Numbered from the stretch's first letter, positions 40,730 to 51,455 are shown. The stretch: 64,000 bases of DNA from Kalaharituber pfeilii (GCA_015179045.1 WHUZ01000058.1:124001-188000); one strand, 5' to 3'. The notes: a model not told the origin generated them from the sequence alone. Numbers and translations are program-made.

Positions 40730-40905
40730 TACAGTCCGCCTGCTAGTATAGCCCGCCTGCCAGTATAGCCTGCCTGCCAGTACAGCCCGCCTGACTAGTA
40801 TAGCCCGTCTGCCACTACAGCCCGCCTGTTAGTATAGCCCGCCTGCCAGTACAGTCCGCCTGCTAGTATAGCCCGCCTGCCAGTATAGCCTGCCTGCCAT
40901 AAAAA
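40730..40905 (+). repeat. Minisatellite, about 20-bp unit
   Basis: Eight or nine tandem copies of CCGCCTGCCAGTATAGC with variants (GTACAG, CTAGTA). Higher-order repetition is visible: the run of variants at 40735 recurs near 40855. Confidence 0.8.
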
Positions 40906-41399
40906 CTCTGCCTTCACCACTCTGTTCTTACTACTGCCCTAGTCGCTGCCTCTACCTTTGTGTTATGTTTCTTAGGTAATGAACCTATCATGTATATATA
41001 GGCTCTATCTTGTCCTCATGTAAATCTCTCCTTGTCTGTTGTCTTGTCTTCTTAATAGATGTCCTTGTTATTCTTGTCAATCTCTAGATCTAATTCAGTA
41101 CCTGATCTTCTCTGCCTTTCTTACCATAGCCTGCCATCGCCACTGAACTGGAACCGCTGAACTGCTTCTGTCAAGCCTCTCCTGTCAGGTTTGTCAGGCC
41201 TCTGCCATTCAGCGCTTGCAAAACTACTGTTACCCTGAACCGGTCGTATCCCTTAGCAGCACCCGCCGCCGCCGCGTGACACCCTCCTACAATAACTATT
41301 CTTTATACCTGCCTACAAAACTTGTTCTAAGAAGTATAAGGTAGAAGCTTCTCCTCCTACTTCTCCTCTCTAACTATTACTACTCTTTCTTCTATCTTA

Positions 41400-42110
41400 A
41401 CAAAACAAGTATACAAACCCAGGCACAGGAAAAACAGGTCATAATAACAGATCAATCCAAAAATCCTATAAATAACAATTGTACCAATCTCTAGAGATGT
41501 TAAAGTAGAGTTACCTACACAGGTAGAACAACTCCCTCTTTAGCTAGGAGTGCTAGCTCTAGAGTAAACTGTAATAACAACCTCTGCAATCTGTTGATCA
41601 ATCTCTAGGTTAGCATTGAGAGACCTTAATACCTTACAACTGTCAATAATATAGTTAATATTATAGTAGAGCCTTTTTATTATTATTAAGGTCCATATTA
41701 TTATCTTGGCTTTGAAGAGCCTAAGAAGTTAATAGTTCTATCTATCATGACAGCAGATATATAAGTACTGCTTGAGACTGTGTAAAATTCTAACTATTTG
41801 TCAATTTGTAGATGGTAGAATGCGGATAGTTGCAATAGTCAGAGTTTGATGTTGAGCTGCTGGTTAATTTTCTTTCAGCAGGCTGAAGTGAATTGTGATC
41901 CTTGATCCGATATGATGGCCTGTGGTAGTCTATAATGCTGCCAGATGTTGTTAATGGATAATGAGGTGATGATGTCGATAGACGTCCATGCGATTTTGGC
42001 TCGTATATATTGTTGGACCGTGATTCATAAGAATCGTGTTATAGTCTTCTGACTCTGGTAGTTCTCTGATACAATCCATAGCATTCAGTGCCAGTAGTAT
42101 TTGCTCATCG
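41400..42110 (-). mobile_element. Ty3/gypsy integrase remnant
   Basis: On the minus strand around 41810-41960: WQHYRLPQAIISDQGSQFTS, then a stop, KKINQQLNIKL and SAFYHLQIDK. This is the gypsy integrase core, with one catalytic aspartate in ISDQG. Several Gln codons read as stops, in line with C-to-T decay. The rest of the interval is AT-rich and uninterpretable. Confidence 0.65.
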
Positions 42111-42182
42111 TACGGCTGCCCATCGTGTGGCTGCCCATCGTGTGGCTGCCCATCGTGTGGCTGCCCATCGTGCGGCTACCCA
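42106..42182 (+). repeat. 15-bp tandem repeat
   Basis: Five copies of CCATCGTGTGGCTGC with small changes. It lies inside the degraded gypsy element. Confidence 0.8.
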
Positions 42183-42224
42183 CCTCCAACTTGAGTATGC
42201 CAGGGATCCCTATCGCATTACTTT

Positions 42225-43529
42225 ACTGACAATCACCACCTCAGGAGGAGCGTTTGGAAATGCCTCTACAACTACAATGTCCCCCCTAGTAAAACCTACA
42301 CAGATTGAAATCTTAGTGCACTAACTCTTTTAATCTAATTTTTATTCTCCAAATCCACAACCTACAAGTTTCCCCAGCGGAGGAGGACCTCTCTCAATAC
42401 AAAAGACAGTAGCGGGACACAGTACAGTCATTGAAAGATGCAGGCATCGGCTGGACCTCCATATTTGCCTCACTGTGGGCACTGAAGGACAAAGATGTAA
42501 ACCTCCCACCGGAAGGCACGATCCTAGCCCTTCGATAAACCGAATACCAAGTGATAGTCTTTGGGGGAAGACCAGGAGCACCCGTCCCTTCGTGGATCAG
42601 TCCCCCGCCCACCACTGCTCACCTCTTCGGCCCCTCTCAGTCCAGTCTGTCCACTGAAAAATTGGGGCTCAGCCCAATTACTACAATAGAGGCGGCTCTC
42701 ATCTCTCCTCCTCCACAACCGCTGGAGCTTAGCCCTACCACCACCACTATAGACATGGCACCCGCTTCCTCCCCACCACCCAAAACTGTGGGAATCAGTC
42801 CCATTTCCACCACAGAGATGCCAGAAGCACCACCCAGGGCTAACAAGAAGCGCAAAGGAAAGCAGCCATCCCCCCAGGACCCCTACACCCTAAAGCGCTA
42901 GCTTAACGACAAGGAGGCCAAAAAAATAGCCTCCGCACTACCAGTGGACACTCTGGCAGCACCACCAAGGGAAAACACCCCCACTGCCAGTACTGAACCC
43001 CCATCAACACCCACACCCGCCCCCGGCCCCTGCTCCCAGACATCACCTCCACGCCCCCAGACATTACCTCCATGTCCCAAAGCCAGCCTACACTCCCCGA
43101 CCAGCCACGACAATACCACCACAAGACATGGCATTGTCATCCATGGTATCGCCCTGAGGAAAGACTTGGGGAATGTCAGAAGATGGTTGGAGGCCTCCAA
43201 CAAAAAAATAGGAAGAACCAGAGGCATCAGATGGCTGCGGAAGAAGTCCATCGTGATGGAGGAAGGAAAGAAGACAAGCTCGGTGGTTTTATACTTGGAG
43301 ACACAGAAGGACATTGGGAAAGTTAGACTCCGGGGAAGATGGTTGCGGATGACTGTGTACGAGCTGGACAGAGGAAGGAAATAAACAGGCTCGGTACAAG
43401 TTTTGACTTTTCACCTGCATCAAGTATGAGCACCGCGGGAAATACATGTATCTAATTATTTCTTTTCTTTTCTTTCTTTCATTTACAATACACCCTCGCC
43501 ATAGCCCTTAGGGCGGCACGCGTGTATTG

Positions 43530-43565
<36 letters not shown>
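42225..43565 (+). mobile_element. ORF1-only non-autonomous retroelement, second full-length copy (1341 bp)
   Basis: Target duplication ATCGCATTACTTT at 42212-42224 and 43566-43578. The 5' UTR (CACCACCTCAGGAGGAGCG, TTTGGAAATGCC) matches that at 22140. Then ORF1, 3' UTR, tail A and a long poly-A follow. It is inserted in the gypsy remnant. Confidence 0.88.
42380..43384 (+). pseudogene. ORF1-like (gag-like) protein with stops
   Basis: Reads SLKDAGIGWTSIFASLWALK then a stop after TILALR, YQVIVFGGRPG, a Pro/Thr-rich domain (LGLSPITT), KKRKGKQPSPQDPYTLKR, a stop at 42900, KEAKKIASALP, GIVIHGIALRKDLGNVRRWL, GIRWLRKK, TSSVVLYLETQ and VRLRGRWLRMTVYELDRGRK. It aligns end to end with the copy at 22448-23535, which shows the ancestral protein was a single chain of about 360-380 residues. 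Both stops lie in otherwise aligned sequence. Confidence 0.75.
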
Positions 43566-43568
<3 letters not shown>

Positions 43569-43799
43569 GCATTACTTTGCTCAAGTGCTGTGGTGCCTGT
43601 CCACTTAGCTCACCGGGATACAGCTCTATACATTGTCCAGTTTGGACCCTTAGCATGCTGGGTTACTTCCGGACTTACAGCCTATATGCGGTCGGTACCA
43701 TGTACGTGTATACAGTCAGTACCACGTGCGTGTATGCTGTCGGTGCCACATGCGTGTCAGCTTTCGCCTTTTGGCGATGTATGTTTGCGTAGCTTTTTT

Positions 43800-45715
43800 C
43801 CATCCATCTCAGTAGAACTTCCTTGATATCATTTCTTGGGTGCGATGCAGTTCATTACCGGATCGATGTGATATAGCGTCAGCTTTCCCGTTATCGCTCC
43901 CTTGCGATAGATAATAGTAAAGTTCAGCTAGCACATCTTCATATACTAGTTGGCTTTGCCGGGAATTAAGCTTCTGCTTGGTGGTGAGGGGCCGTGATGA
44001 TCCGTTCGACTGCGTTGAGGGCTCGTGAGTGGAAGTCGACTGGGTGTAGCGTTTTGGTTCCGTTCTCCTCATAGTATAGAGTGCCAGTAAGGGCTTGGAA
44101 AGATGCATCAGTTTCCATAATCGTCTTCAGGGTTCTATCCCATGGCACAGTACGGATATGAATGCTTGAGTTCGTCCAATAACTGCTATTGTGCGTTGGC
44201 CCATGGAAATGGTACGTTGCCTGTTTGGGAGGTAAGCGGTTTGCTCTGGCGCTGTAGTTCACGGTGGTAGTAGTTGGCAAAGCTTAGAAACTTCTGGACT
44301 TTTCCTTGGTAGGTGTTGGCCAGTTGGCGTTCGTACTAAGCTTGCAAGGTCCATCTTGATCTCCTTCCCATTGATGATTTGGCCAGGGAGACTGTTTCTT
44401 GCACGTGGAATTCTAGCTTCGCCAGGTTTACGGCTAGCCCATGGTCAAGTAGCAGTTGTAGGACCTGTTCCACGATTTTCATACTATCCCGTCGGTATCC
44501 TTCAGGGTCTCATCCACCATTTCCTGCAAACTCGTCGGTGCGAGTTCAAAAGGCGTAACGGTATATTCGAACAGGCCTTTCTTAATCTTGAAGGCGGTTT
44601 GCCACTCGTCGCCTGACTTGGTGCGAATGAGCTGTTCTTAAGGTTCAACTGGATGAAGTGTTCGCCACCGCGGGTCTTCTCCAGGAGGTCTGGCATGAGT
44701 GGGAGGGGGTACCGGTTCAGTACCGTGATTTTGTTGAGGCCCCCTCTGCAGGGCTTCATCTTCCCAGGTAGTCTTCTATAATCGGGCCATTGGGTACTTC
44801 AGCATCAGGGTCATGGGGTGGGATGTTGTGATCCCAGGATCGGTGGGGTGGTCCGGCTGCTTGCTCCTTAAAGAACACTTGAGCGTAACGTTCGTAACGT
44901 TCGCGTGCGTCAATCATTAGTAGTACATCCCCTTCCTCCAGGGGTTCCTTTCCTAGATCCAAAACAGAAACAGAAACAGATGGCAGAAACGAAAACAGGT
45001 GGCAGAAACAGAGACAGGCGGCAGAAACAGAAACAGATGACAGAACGATTTCATCACAAGGAATAACAAAATCAAGAGAATCATGAACCAAACGCCGGTT
45101 TTCACAATCAACAGAGAAACCTTTCCTTCCAAGATAATCCCAATAACACTTCTGTATTCCCAATATCCAGACATTCCGCATCACAATCAAAAGCAGTACT
45201 AGGAATTACATTACCTGATTTATTCCGAACGCCGGAAAACACAAATGCAGTATTCCAGACCTTCGTTCCACCTTCCAGGGAGCTCCTGTCTCCCTGCCGT
45301 ACGTTTACGGGTCTGGCCGGATCCTTTCAAGAGACAAAGAAACAGCAGAAGCGGATGCACCAAGATTAAGGGCTCTGAGCCTCATTCCAGAGGGCTGGAA
45401 TTCGATATCTGTAGCTAGGAGAGGGTGGTGGTGGTCCTTCCACAGAGACCAGTCTGTCATGGCGTCTGGATGCTCTGCCATATGGTTCGCAATTACGGTG
45501 TCGATGTTTTTCATGACGAAGCCAATTAAGACTTCGTCTTCCAAACCTGCCGAAGAGTTCCATACGTCAATGTCGGTGAGGTAGCAGCGGATATCCTTCG
45601 CGTGGCGAGTGTTCTGGATCTTTCGAGCCTTTTCGGCTTTGCCTATGCTGGTATTGGTTTTGGAACTCAAAATACTTTTCCATGGAGAAGAGGGAGTCCT
45701 CCGGTTCATCGTGGT
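43800..45715 (-). mobile_element. Ty3/gypsy gag-RT-RNase H remnant
   Basis: On the minus strand, in order: a gag-like frame (45709-45305), a divergent middle, GLNKITVLNRYPLPLMPDLL (reverse transcriptase, about 44740-44680), ETDASFQALTGTLYYEENGT with HPVDFHSRALNAVE (RNase H, about 44115-44010), and LNSRQSQLVYEDVL with GKADAISHRSG. Together with 41400-42110 this gives the gypsy domain order. Frameshifts and stops make it non-functional. Confidence 0.75.
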
Positions 45716-45719
45716 TTTC

Positions 45720-45890
45720 CAGAAAATTACTTTGGCTACTTCACCTTCGGCGGGACCTTGAGTGGGACTGGCGGCGACGGCGGCGGCGGGGCTCTGAGCG
45801 ACTACGTGAGGGTCTTAGAGCGGCGTCGGGACTCTGAGCGGCAGCGGGGCTCCGAGCGGCTGCCTGAGGGCCTTTTCTGACAGCGGGATG
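45720..45890. repeat. GC-rich simple repeat
   Basis: CTGAGCGGC-type units recur with period roughly 20-30 (GGACTCTGAGCGG, GGGGCTCCGAGCGGC). It borders the gypsy remnant and the next ORF1 element. Confidence 0.6.
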
Positions 45891-45894
45891 CTCA

Positions 45895-46954
45895 CACGTG
45901 GGGCGGGCGGGGTTGGTTGTGCGAAAGTGCGGAAGCGTGCGGCCTGTGGCAATCCCGTGGGTAGGAATTGCTCTTGTACGATATATTGGCTTGGGGGGGG
46001 GGGTGCATCCCATCCTTCGATCTGACATGGGGCTGTATGTAAGGTTCGCCGTGGTTGGTCATCTCCGGATATGGCGACCTTCAGACGGAGCCGGCGGAAG
46101 CGCCACCACCACCACCACCACAGCCACTGGGGCTCAGCGCCGTCACGTGGATAGAGACTTCCCCGGCAGTCCCACCGCCACCACAGAAGAGATCGACCTC
46201 CCCCCCAGCGGCAGCACCCCCGACCGCCGCCCCCACCCCAAGCAGAAAGCGCAAGGGCAAGACGCCGTCCCCCCAACACGCGTATGCCATAAAGCGCCAG
46301 TTGAGCGACGAGGAGGCAAGGAAGAATGCCTCGGCAACCCACCCAGCCCCCTCCGCGACCCCGACACCGACACCGAGTCCCCCCACCTCCGGGAGGCACC
46401 GAGGAAAGCTGCCATGCCAAGACGCAGCTTTCAAGCGCCATCTCAGGGACAAAGCACCAGAACCGTCGACCTCCCGCCGTACACCCCAAGGCGCCACCAA
46501 ACCTACTCCGACAACACCCGACGTCTCCACCAAATCTGGCATCGTTGTGCACGGCATAGCCCTGAGGAATAATTTGGACAACGTGCGACGATGGCTGACC
46601 GCGGACAACAAAGTCCTGAAGAAGATTGTCGGGATCAGATGGTTGAGGAAGAAAGACACACTTATCGGAGAGGGAAAAAAGACAAGCTCCGTAGTGGTAT
46701 ACTTGGAGGACCAACAGGATATTGAGAAGGTACGTCTCGGAGGAAGATGGCTCAAGGCGAGCCAGTACGAGGCGGAAAGAGGACGGAGATGAGACAGACC
46801 GCTGGCCGCTCACCCCGCAACACAATGGAAACCGCGGGCATCATGTACTTAGACGTTAGTTAGTTTCTTTTTCTTAATAAACCCTCGACATAGCCCGAAG
46901 GGCGGCAAGCGAGTATTGATATATAAAAAAAAGAAAATAAAAAAAAAAAATCCG
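45895..46954 (+). mobile_element. ORF1-type element with tail A, third long copy
   Basis: ORF1 is open from about 46055 to 46792. It ends in a 3' UTR, a tail-A hairpin (CTCGACATAGCCCGAAGGGC) and an interrupted poly-A. I found no target duplication, and the 5' UTR words of the two full-length copies are absent, so it is probably 5'-truncated; the left border is approximate. Confidence 0.7.
46055..46792 (+). CDS. ORF1-like (gag-like) protein, 245 codons open
   Basis: It starts in or near the Pro-rich domain (APPPPPPQPLGLSAV), then SRKRKGKTPSPQHAYAIKRQ, LSDEEARKNASAT, a Pro/Thr-rich linker, SGIVVHGIALRNNLDNVRRW, VGIRWLRKKDTLIGEGKKTS, SVVVYLED and VRLGGRWLKASQYEAERGRR with a stop. No stop codons interrupt the region homologous to the other copies, so this is the best preserved C-terminal three-quarters of ORF1. 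It is a retroelement protein, presumably RNA-binding. Confidence 0.75.
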   Translation: MVISGYGDLQTEPAEAPPPPPPQPLGLSAVTWIETSPAVPPPPQKRSTSPPAAAPPTAAPTPSRKRKGKTPSPQHAYAIKRQLSDEEARKNASATHPAPSATPTPTPSPPTSGRHRGKLPCQDAAFKRHLRDKAPEPSTSRRTPQGATKPTPTTPDVSTKSGIVVHGIALRNNLDNVRRWLTADNKVLKKIVGIRWLRKKDTLIGEGKKTSSVVVYLEDQQDIEKVRLGGRWLKASQYEAERGRR

Positions 46955-48120
46955 TCATCGGTGAGGAGGGGCTGAGTGGTTGGAGTGCTGGGGAGACGGG
47001 GGAGCGACCGTTGGGGCTCCATTGGCAATAGGCATGAGAGAAATAGGCGAGAGAATAGTTAGGAGCGGGGTAATGTTAGCGTAGGCGTCGCTGGGCTCGC
47101 GAGGGTGGCTCTAGAGGCGTCTCCGGGTTCACGAAGGCAGCGAAGCGGACGGCAAAAGGTTACGCGAGAGCGTTAAGTGCGGGTTCAACTTAGATCACCG
47201 CTAGTGTCTTGATTTCTTCTAGCTATCTATAGAATTGATACAATATGCTAGTATTGTAGTATCAGCTATACTGTATATATAACTGTTTACTGTAAGCTGC
47301 TTGCATGTCTATTGCATGAGATATAGCCAGGTGTAGTATCTTTAATAGGTATATCAAAGAAATATCTTATTCCAGTCAACAATTATATCCCGATATAAAA
47401 CAGTAAGTACGTTGTTCATAGTTTTCGGCTGAGTGATGCTATTGAATGTGAGTATCTAAGTTTTTGTATGAATTGATTGCAGGTGTAGCATGCAGAATTC
47501 GGAGGTAGTGACATTTGTATGGAGATCCCATACAAATAAATGCCAAGCCTTCCAACGTAAATGCGACAAGCCACAATCCCTTTGCACCCAGAATTTTTGA
47601 TGAACAAAAAAGTGCTAGATAGCAAGAATCACACTTTGTCTAATAGCTACATAAAGTGCATTCACAAATGCTGTTGTGGTTGTTGAGATATTGAGTGCAA
47701 GAGTTGCGTAGTTTTGGTGGTAAATGTGTCTGGCAAAGTGGGGTGTCCGTGAACTACAGTAACCCCGCTTGCGAGCGGGCATTCTCTCGTACAACAGTAT
47801 CACTAATATATGTGCAGATATAGAGATCCTAGTATTCATAATTATTGCTATTGAGTATTGGATGTCGTGCCGATTATCCCCGTAGAACAAACACAATACC
47901 GCCTAGGTGTCGTAGCCGAAGAACAGTTTTTGAGCCTATGATGACTCACTTTTACCGATAACGCTGCTAACGCACACCTGAAACCTAACAAAGTCCGGCG
48001 CCATGGCATAAACATTTTTGCGCGAGAACCTAACAGCGTATGGCCCAAGCGAGAAGAACAGAGGTGTTTGACTTGGCCTTGCTCTGGGCGTCCTAAGGGT
48101 TCATACAAGTCGGCATACAT
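46955..48120. other. No gene recognised
   Basis: Short frames only. GC-rich at first, AT-rich from 47200. No clear repeat ends. Confidence 0.35.
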
Positions 48121-48124
48121 GATC

Positions 48125-48300
48125 CTCACTCCTTCCTTACTTCCTAGGTCACGCGGTGCATCAAGCATTTACTTGTCTACACCCTCCTCTTCCTCCTCTT
48201 CCATCTTCCCCCGCTTCTTTTTTTTCCTCGTCCTCACCCACCTGGTCCACTTATCACACCCCCACCGCGTCCCCACACATCCATCAAGCTCCGCCTTCCT
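48125..48300 (+). promoter_or_regulatory. Upstream block of coiled-coil gene copy 4
   Basis: GATCCTCACTCCTTCC, GCATCAAGCATTTACTTG, then the C/T-rich tract and CCATCAAGCTCCGCC follow the order seen upstream of copies 1 and 3, in shortened form. Confidence 0.5.
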
Positions 48301-48328
48301 CACCGCACGCGACTTCACCACTAACGAT

Positions 48329-48445
48329 TTGCCTTCAAACGAACTCATCACAATCTTGGCTGTCGTTTTAATCGTTGCCCCAGTGTAAGTCGCCCCCAGC
48401 TGAGTCTGCTCTGGCGACAACGCAACCTGCTCACCGCTACGCCAG
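48329..48445 (+). pseudogene. Extra first exon and intron of coiled-coil gene copy 4
   Basis: TTGCCTTCAAACGAACTC aligns with exon 1 of copy 1 (ATGCCTTCC), but the start codon is TTG. The exon is 48329-48384 and the intron 48385-48445 (61 nt), as in the other copies. Splicing would join it in frame to the exon holding ATG 48537, which is itself a second version of exon 1, so the first exon was duplicated. Confidence 0.6.
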
Positions 48446-48536
48446 CTCCGTATCTGCTCCTGTTGTCCCGCTAGGCACGGCACCAGGGCCCCCTCCTCCC
48501 CACTCACCACTCTGCCGCTACGTTACGACTATAGTC

Positions 48537-49927
48537 ATGCATTCAAACGGAACTGTCATCTCCCAACTGAGTCGCGCTCTCGCTATCCTGACAATCTCGA
48601 TCGCAGTGTAAGTCCCCCCTGGATCCCTCTACAAGGGATATAAGGTGACCATTACGCTAGTTGGGTATGGACGACGCCAGTGGGCACCGACGATGATGTT
48701 GCAGCCCCAGCCATCAGTGCTGTCCAAGATCTGGGCGGAGCCGGTATCGCCAGCATTGCTAAAAATGGACTCTTGATTGTGACAGCTTTAATGGCAGTGC
48801 ATTTCATTGCGGGACTGGCTAAGTCTAGGAATTTGGAAAAAGATGAAGTAAAACGGGTGAAGAAGGCGAAGGATGAGGATGTGGCGAGGAGAAAGAAGGC
48901 AGAGGATGACGAGGCGGCAAGGAGAAAAAAGGCGGAGGATGAAGAGGCGGCGAGGAGAAAAAAGGCGGGGGCTGACGAGGCAGCGAGGAGAAAGAGGGCA
49001 GAGGATGATGAGGCGGCGAGGAGAAAGAGGGCGGAGGATGATGAGGCGGCGAGGAGAAAGAGGGCAGAGGATGATGAGGCGGCGAGGAGAAAGAGGGCGG
49101 AGGATGATGAGGCGGCGAGGAGAAAGAAGGCGGAGCATGAAGAGGCGGCGAGGAGAAAGAAGGCGGAGGATGACGAGGTGGCGAGGAGAAAGAGGGTGGA
49201 GAATGACGAGGCGGTGAGGAGAAAGAAGGTGGAGAATGACGAGGCGGCGAGGAGAAAGAAGGCAGAGGATAACGAGGCAGCGAGGAGAAAGAAGGCGGAT
49301 GATGAGGTGGGGAGGAGAAAGAAGGTGGAGAATGACGAGGCGGTGAGGAGGAAGAAGGCGGATGATGACGTGGCGAGGAGAAAGAAGGCGGATGATGACG
49401 TGGCGAGGAGCAAGAAGGCGGAGGATGACGAGGCGGCGAGGAGAAAGAAGGCGGAGGATGAGGTGGCGCGGAGAAGGAAGGCAGAGGATGACGAGGCGGC
49501 GAGGAGAAAGAGGGCGGAGGATGACGAGGCGGCAAAGAGAAAGAAGGCAGAGGATGAGGTGGCGCGGAGAAAGAAGGCAGAGGATGACGAGGTGGCGAGG
49601 AGAAAGAAGGCGGAGGATGACGAGGCTGAGCGGCAAATGAAAGCCTTGCTTGCAGCAGCAGCAGCAAAGAGGCGAGCGGACCTTGTAGAGGGGGCCAGGA
49701 GGAGACAGGCAGAGAGGCAGAGAGCAGTATGGGCGAAGTGGGCCGCGAGGGGCACAGGAGCAGGGAAGCGGCGAGCGGAGCCAGCGGTGGAGGCGTTGGC
49801 AAGGACGGCGAAAGCGGAGCGAGAGGAAGAGATCAAGGGGCTATTGGCGGCGCTGGCGACGGTCAGAGCGCAGCTGGACATCATGAGGAAGAAGAATACA
49901 CCCCCGTTGGAAACCACCACCAGCTAA
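48537..49927 (+). CDS. Membrane-anchored coiled-coil protein, copy 4 (445 aa)
   Basis: Exon 1 48537-48607 (MHSNGTVISQLSRALAILTI), intron 48608-48660 (53 nt), exon 2 48661-49927; the joined frame is open. A signal-like segment is followed by GTDDDVAAPAISAVQDLGG and a membrane segment GLLIVTALMAVHFIAGL, then about 23 tandem units of AARRKKAEDDE type (mostly 12 residues, about 48870-49630). These are almost entirely Lys, Arg, Glu, Asp and Ala, predicting a long charged helix. An Ala/Arg-rich region follows. The last residues (LETTTS and stop) lie in an LTR-like repeat, so the native end is replaced. It is the only copy of the family with a long uninterrupted frame. Function unknown; a structural tether is only a guess. 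Confidence 0.75.
48875..49630 (+). repeat. Coding minisatellite, 33/36-bp units
   Basis: Units of the form GAGGCGGCGAGGAGAAAG plus AAGGCGGAGGATGAC repeat about 23 times, with single-codon deletions (DDE to DE) that always keep the frame. Adjacent units at 49000-49130 are nearly identical, indicating recent expansion. Confidence 0.85.
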
Positions 49928-50290
49928 GGTATACATGCCGCGCCGCGCCCTGACAGTCCGTAAGATCTGCCACAATGTACGGACGGACATGATTTGCCGA
50001 TCGCGTTGGAGTTGATTTACATAGTCGGATGTCAGTGGGGGCATGATTGAGCGCGAAGCATACGAGGTGGGGCCGTGTGCCATCCATACTGGGCACACAG
50101 ACCACTTAGCTATTCTGGTTCATGGTTTTGTACGCAACGCCGTGTTATGTATTCTCTATATATACATAGCTCTAGATGCCTTGCCATATAAAAGTGAGAT
50201 TATCAAGATATTCAGTCTTGAAGTATCCTGCGTTGTCCCTCTATTTTTATACAACTATGGTGGTAAGCTGAACACCACGTGGGTTTAGTT
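49904..50290 (+). mobile_element. LTR-like repeat ending coiled-coil gene copy 4
   Basis: It starts GTTGGAAACCACCACCAGC, then TAAGGTATA, as at 24470, and contains the GACGGACATGA and CATACGAGGTGG words of that family. Homology with the coiled-coil unit resumes near 50300 (AAGTTGAGCATG; compare CAGTTGAGCATT at 13340), which brackets the insertion. Exact ends and target duplication are not certain. Confidence 0.65.
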
Positions 50291-50299
50291 GATATAAGT

Positions 50300-50830
50300 T
50301 GATATAAGTTGAGCATGTGAATTTGTTGCACCCTCGCCTGTGTCTGTGTGCAGGGTGAGCTTGGTTAGCCACCGTTCTTCATCCCCCCTTTCGGATATCC
50401 GCGCTCCCATTTCTATCCCTCCTATCTCCATATCTACCACCATCTAGGACCAACAGACCCAAATCTTTCGTCTTTGCCCATTTTTGCACCCACACTCTAC
50501 TTATCCCTCGAGCGCAATCCACCTCTCGAGTCAGAGTGTTCTCAAAAGTTGCTGTGCTCCGCAGTATACCGGATAGAAGTAATAACGCAACCCACAGCCG
50601 GGGACCTTGATGGCAAGTCTTGTTCGTACGGTGGCGTAGGTGACGAATTGGTGGGGTGGTAAGACGAAGGGTAAGAGCCCTCTGGACACGCGCGGATATG
50701 GGCATCTTGGTAACTCAAATTGTCACCGCGTCCTTGATCTCCTCTGACCTGTCTATCAAGTGCGCCACCAATTGGCAGCCTGCTGGAGGGATGTCGGCAT
50801 CAGGTATAGGGAAAGCTGTTGCGGACCTCT
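50300..50830 (+). repeat. 3' block of the coiled-coil gene unit, copy 4
   Basis: Matches 13340-13900 in order (GTGTGCAGGGTGAGC, CCACCTCTCGAGTC against CCACCTGCTCGACC, GGGGACCTTGATGG, ATTGTCACCGCG). It lacks the micro-element found at 13640 in copy 1. Confidence 0.55.
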
Positions 50831-51455
50831 GTTCCTGTCTTGCATTCCCGAAAGTAAGGCCGGGTAGACCTTTCCAATGCGAGACGGAACTGACCAATGT
50901 GGAAATCAAGCAGAGTATATTGCAGTGAGTTGGTAGCTACTTGCAGCAATCGAAACAAGAATACAGTAACTAAGGTCTCCGCATCGGGTTTTGAGATATA
51001 CTGCTCATCAGGGAACGACAACAATCACGTGACTAGGGGAGTTCCTCGACATCCAGACGCGATATTAAGAGCGGAAAACACTGACAGAATCCCCTCGGCC
51101 CGATAGCCCCAGGGGCGACACTCGAACCCGGGGAACGACACAAACAGCGACGGACGGACGGCAAACAGATTTCTCAGACGGATTTCAACACTTCCCCAGG
51201 ACGCTCTCCTCCCCAACTCACCCAAACCCACCACAACAGCAGACCCATTTGACCCCAACGCCCTCCCACAGAACTCGCGGCCGAAACGGGACCGCACCGA
51301 TTCAAAGGACGCGTTAGCGCAAGGAGAAGAAGAGTGTTACGGTTTCTACGATGATGTAGTAAATATGAGGGTATAACTTAGGACAACGCTTGGTGCTTGA
51401 CCTTGGAGAGGGCAGCTCTTGCTGGCCCTCCTTATAGCCAACCCTGCGTGCCTAC
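50830..51455. other. No gene recognised
   Basis: Short frames only; I could not assign a domain. A Pro/Asn-rich stretch near 51190-51300 could be degraded retroelement gag, but the evidence is too thin. Confidence 0.3.

Noticed and set aside
40730..40905. Possible CRISPR-like array
   Set aside because: The repeats are contiguous 20-bp minisatellite units without unique spacers, in eukaryotic repeat DNA.
48652..49920. Long minus-strand and shifted open frames over the charged-repeat region (Ser/Ala/Phe-, Arg/Met- and Pro/His-rich)
   Set aside because: They are antisense or alternative frames of the 33/36-bp coding repeat. Only the plus-strand frame joins, by a proper splice, to a signal-like first exon shared with other family members.
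51025..51297. 90-codon minus-strand frame
   Set aside because: Composition looks like the reverse of a Pro/Thr/Asn-rich stretch; no motif supports either strand.
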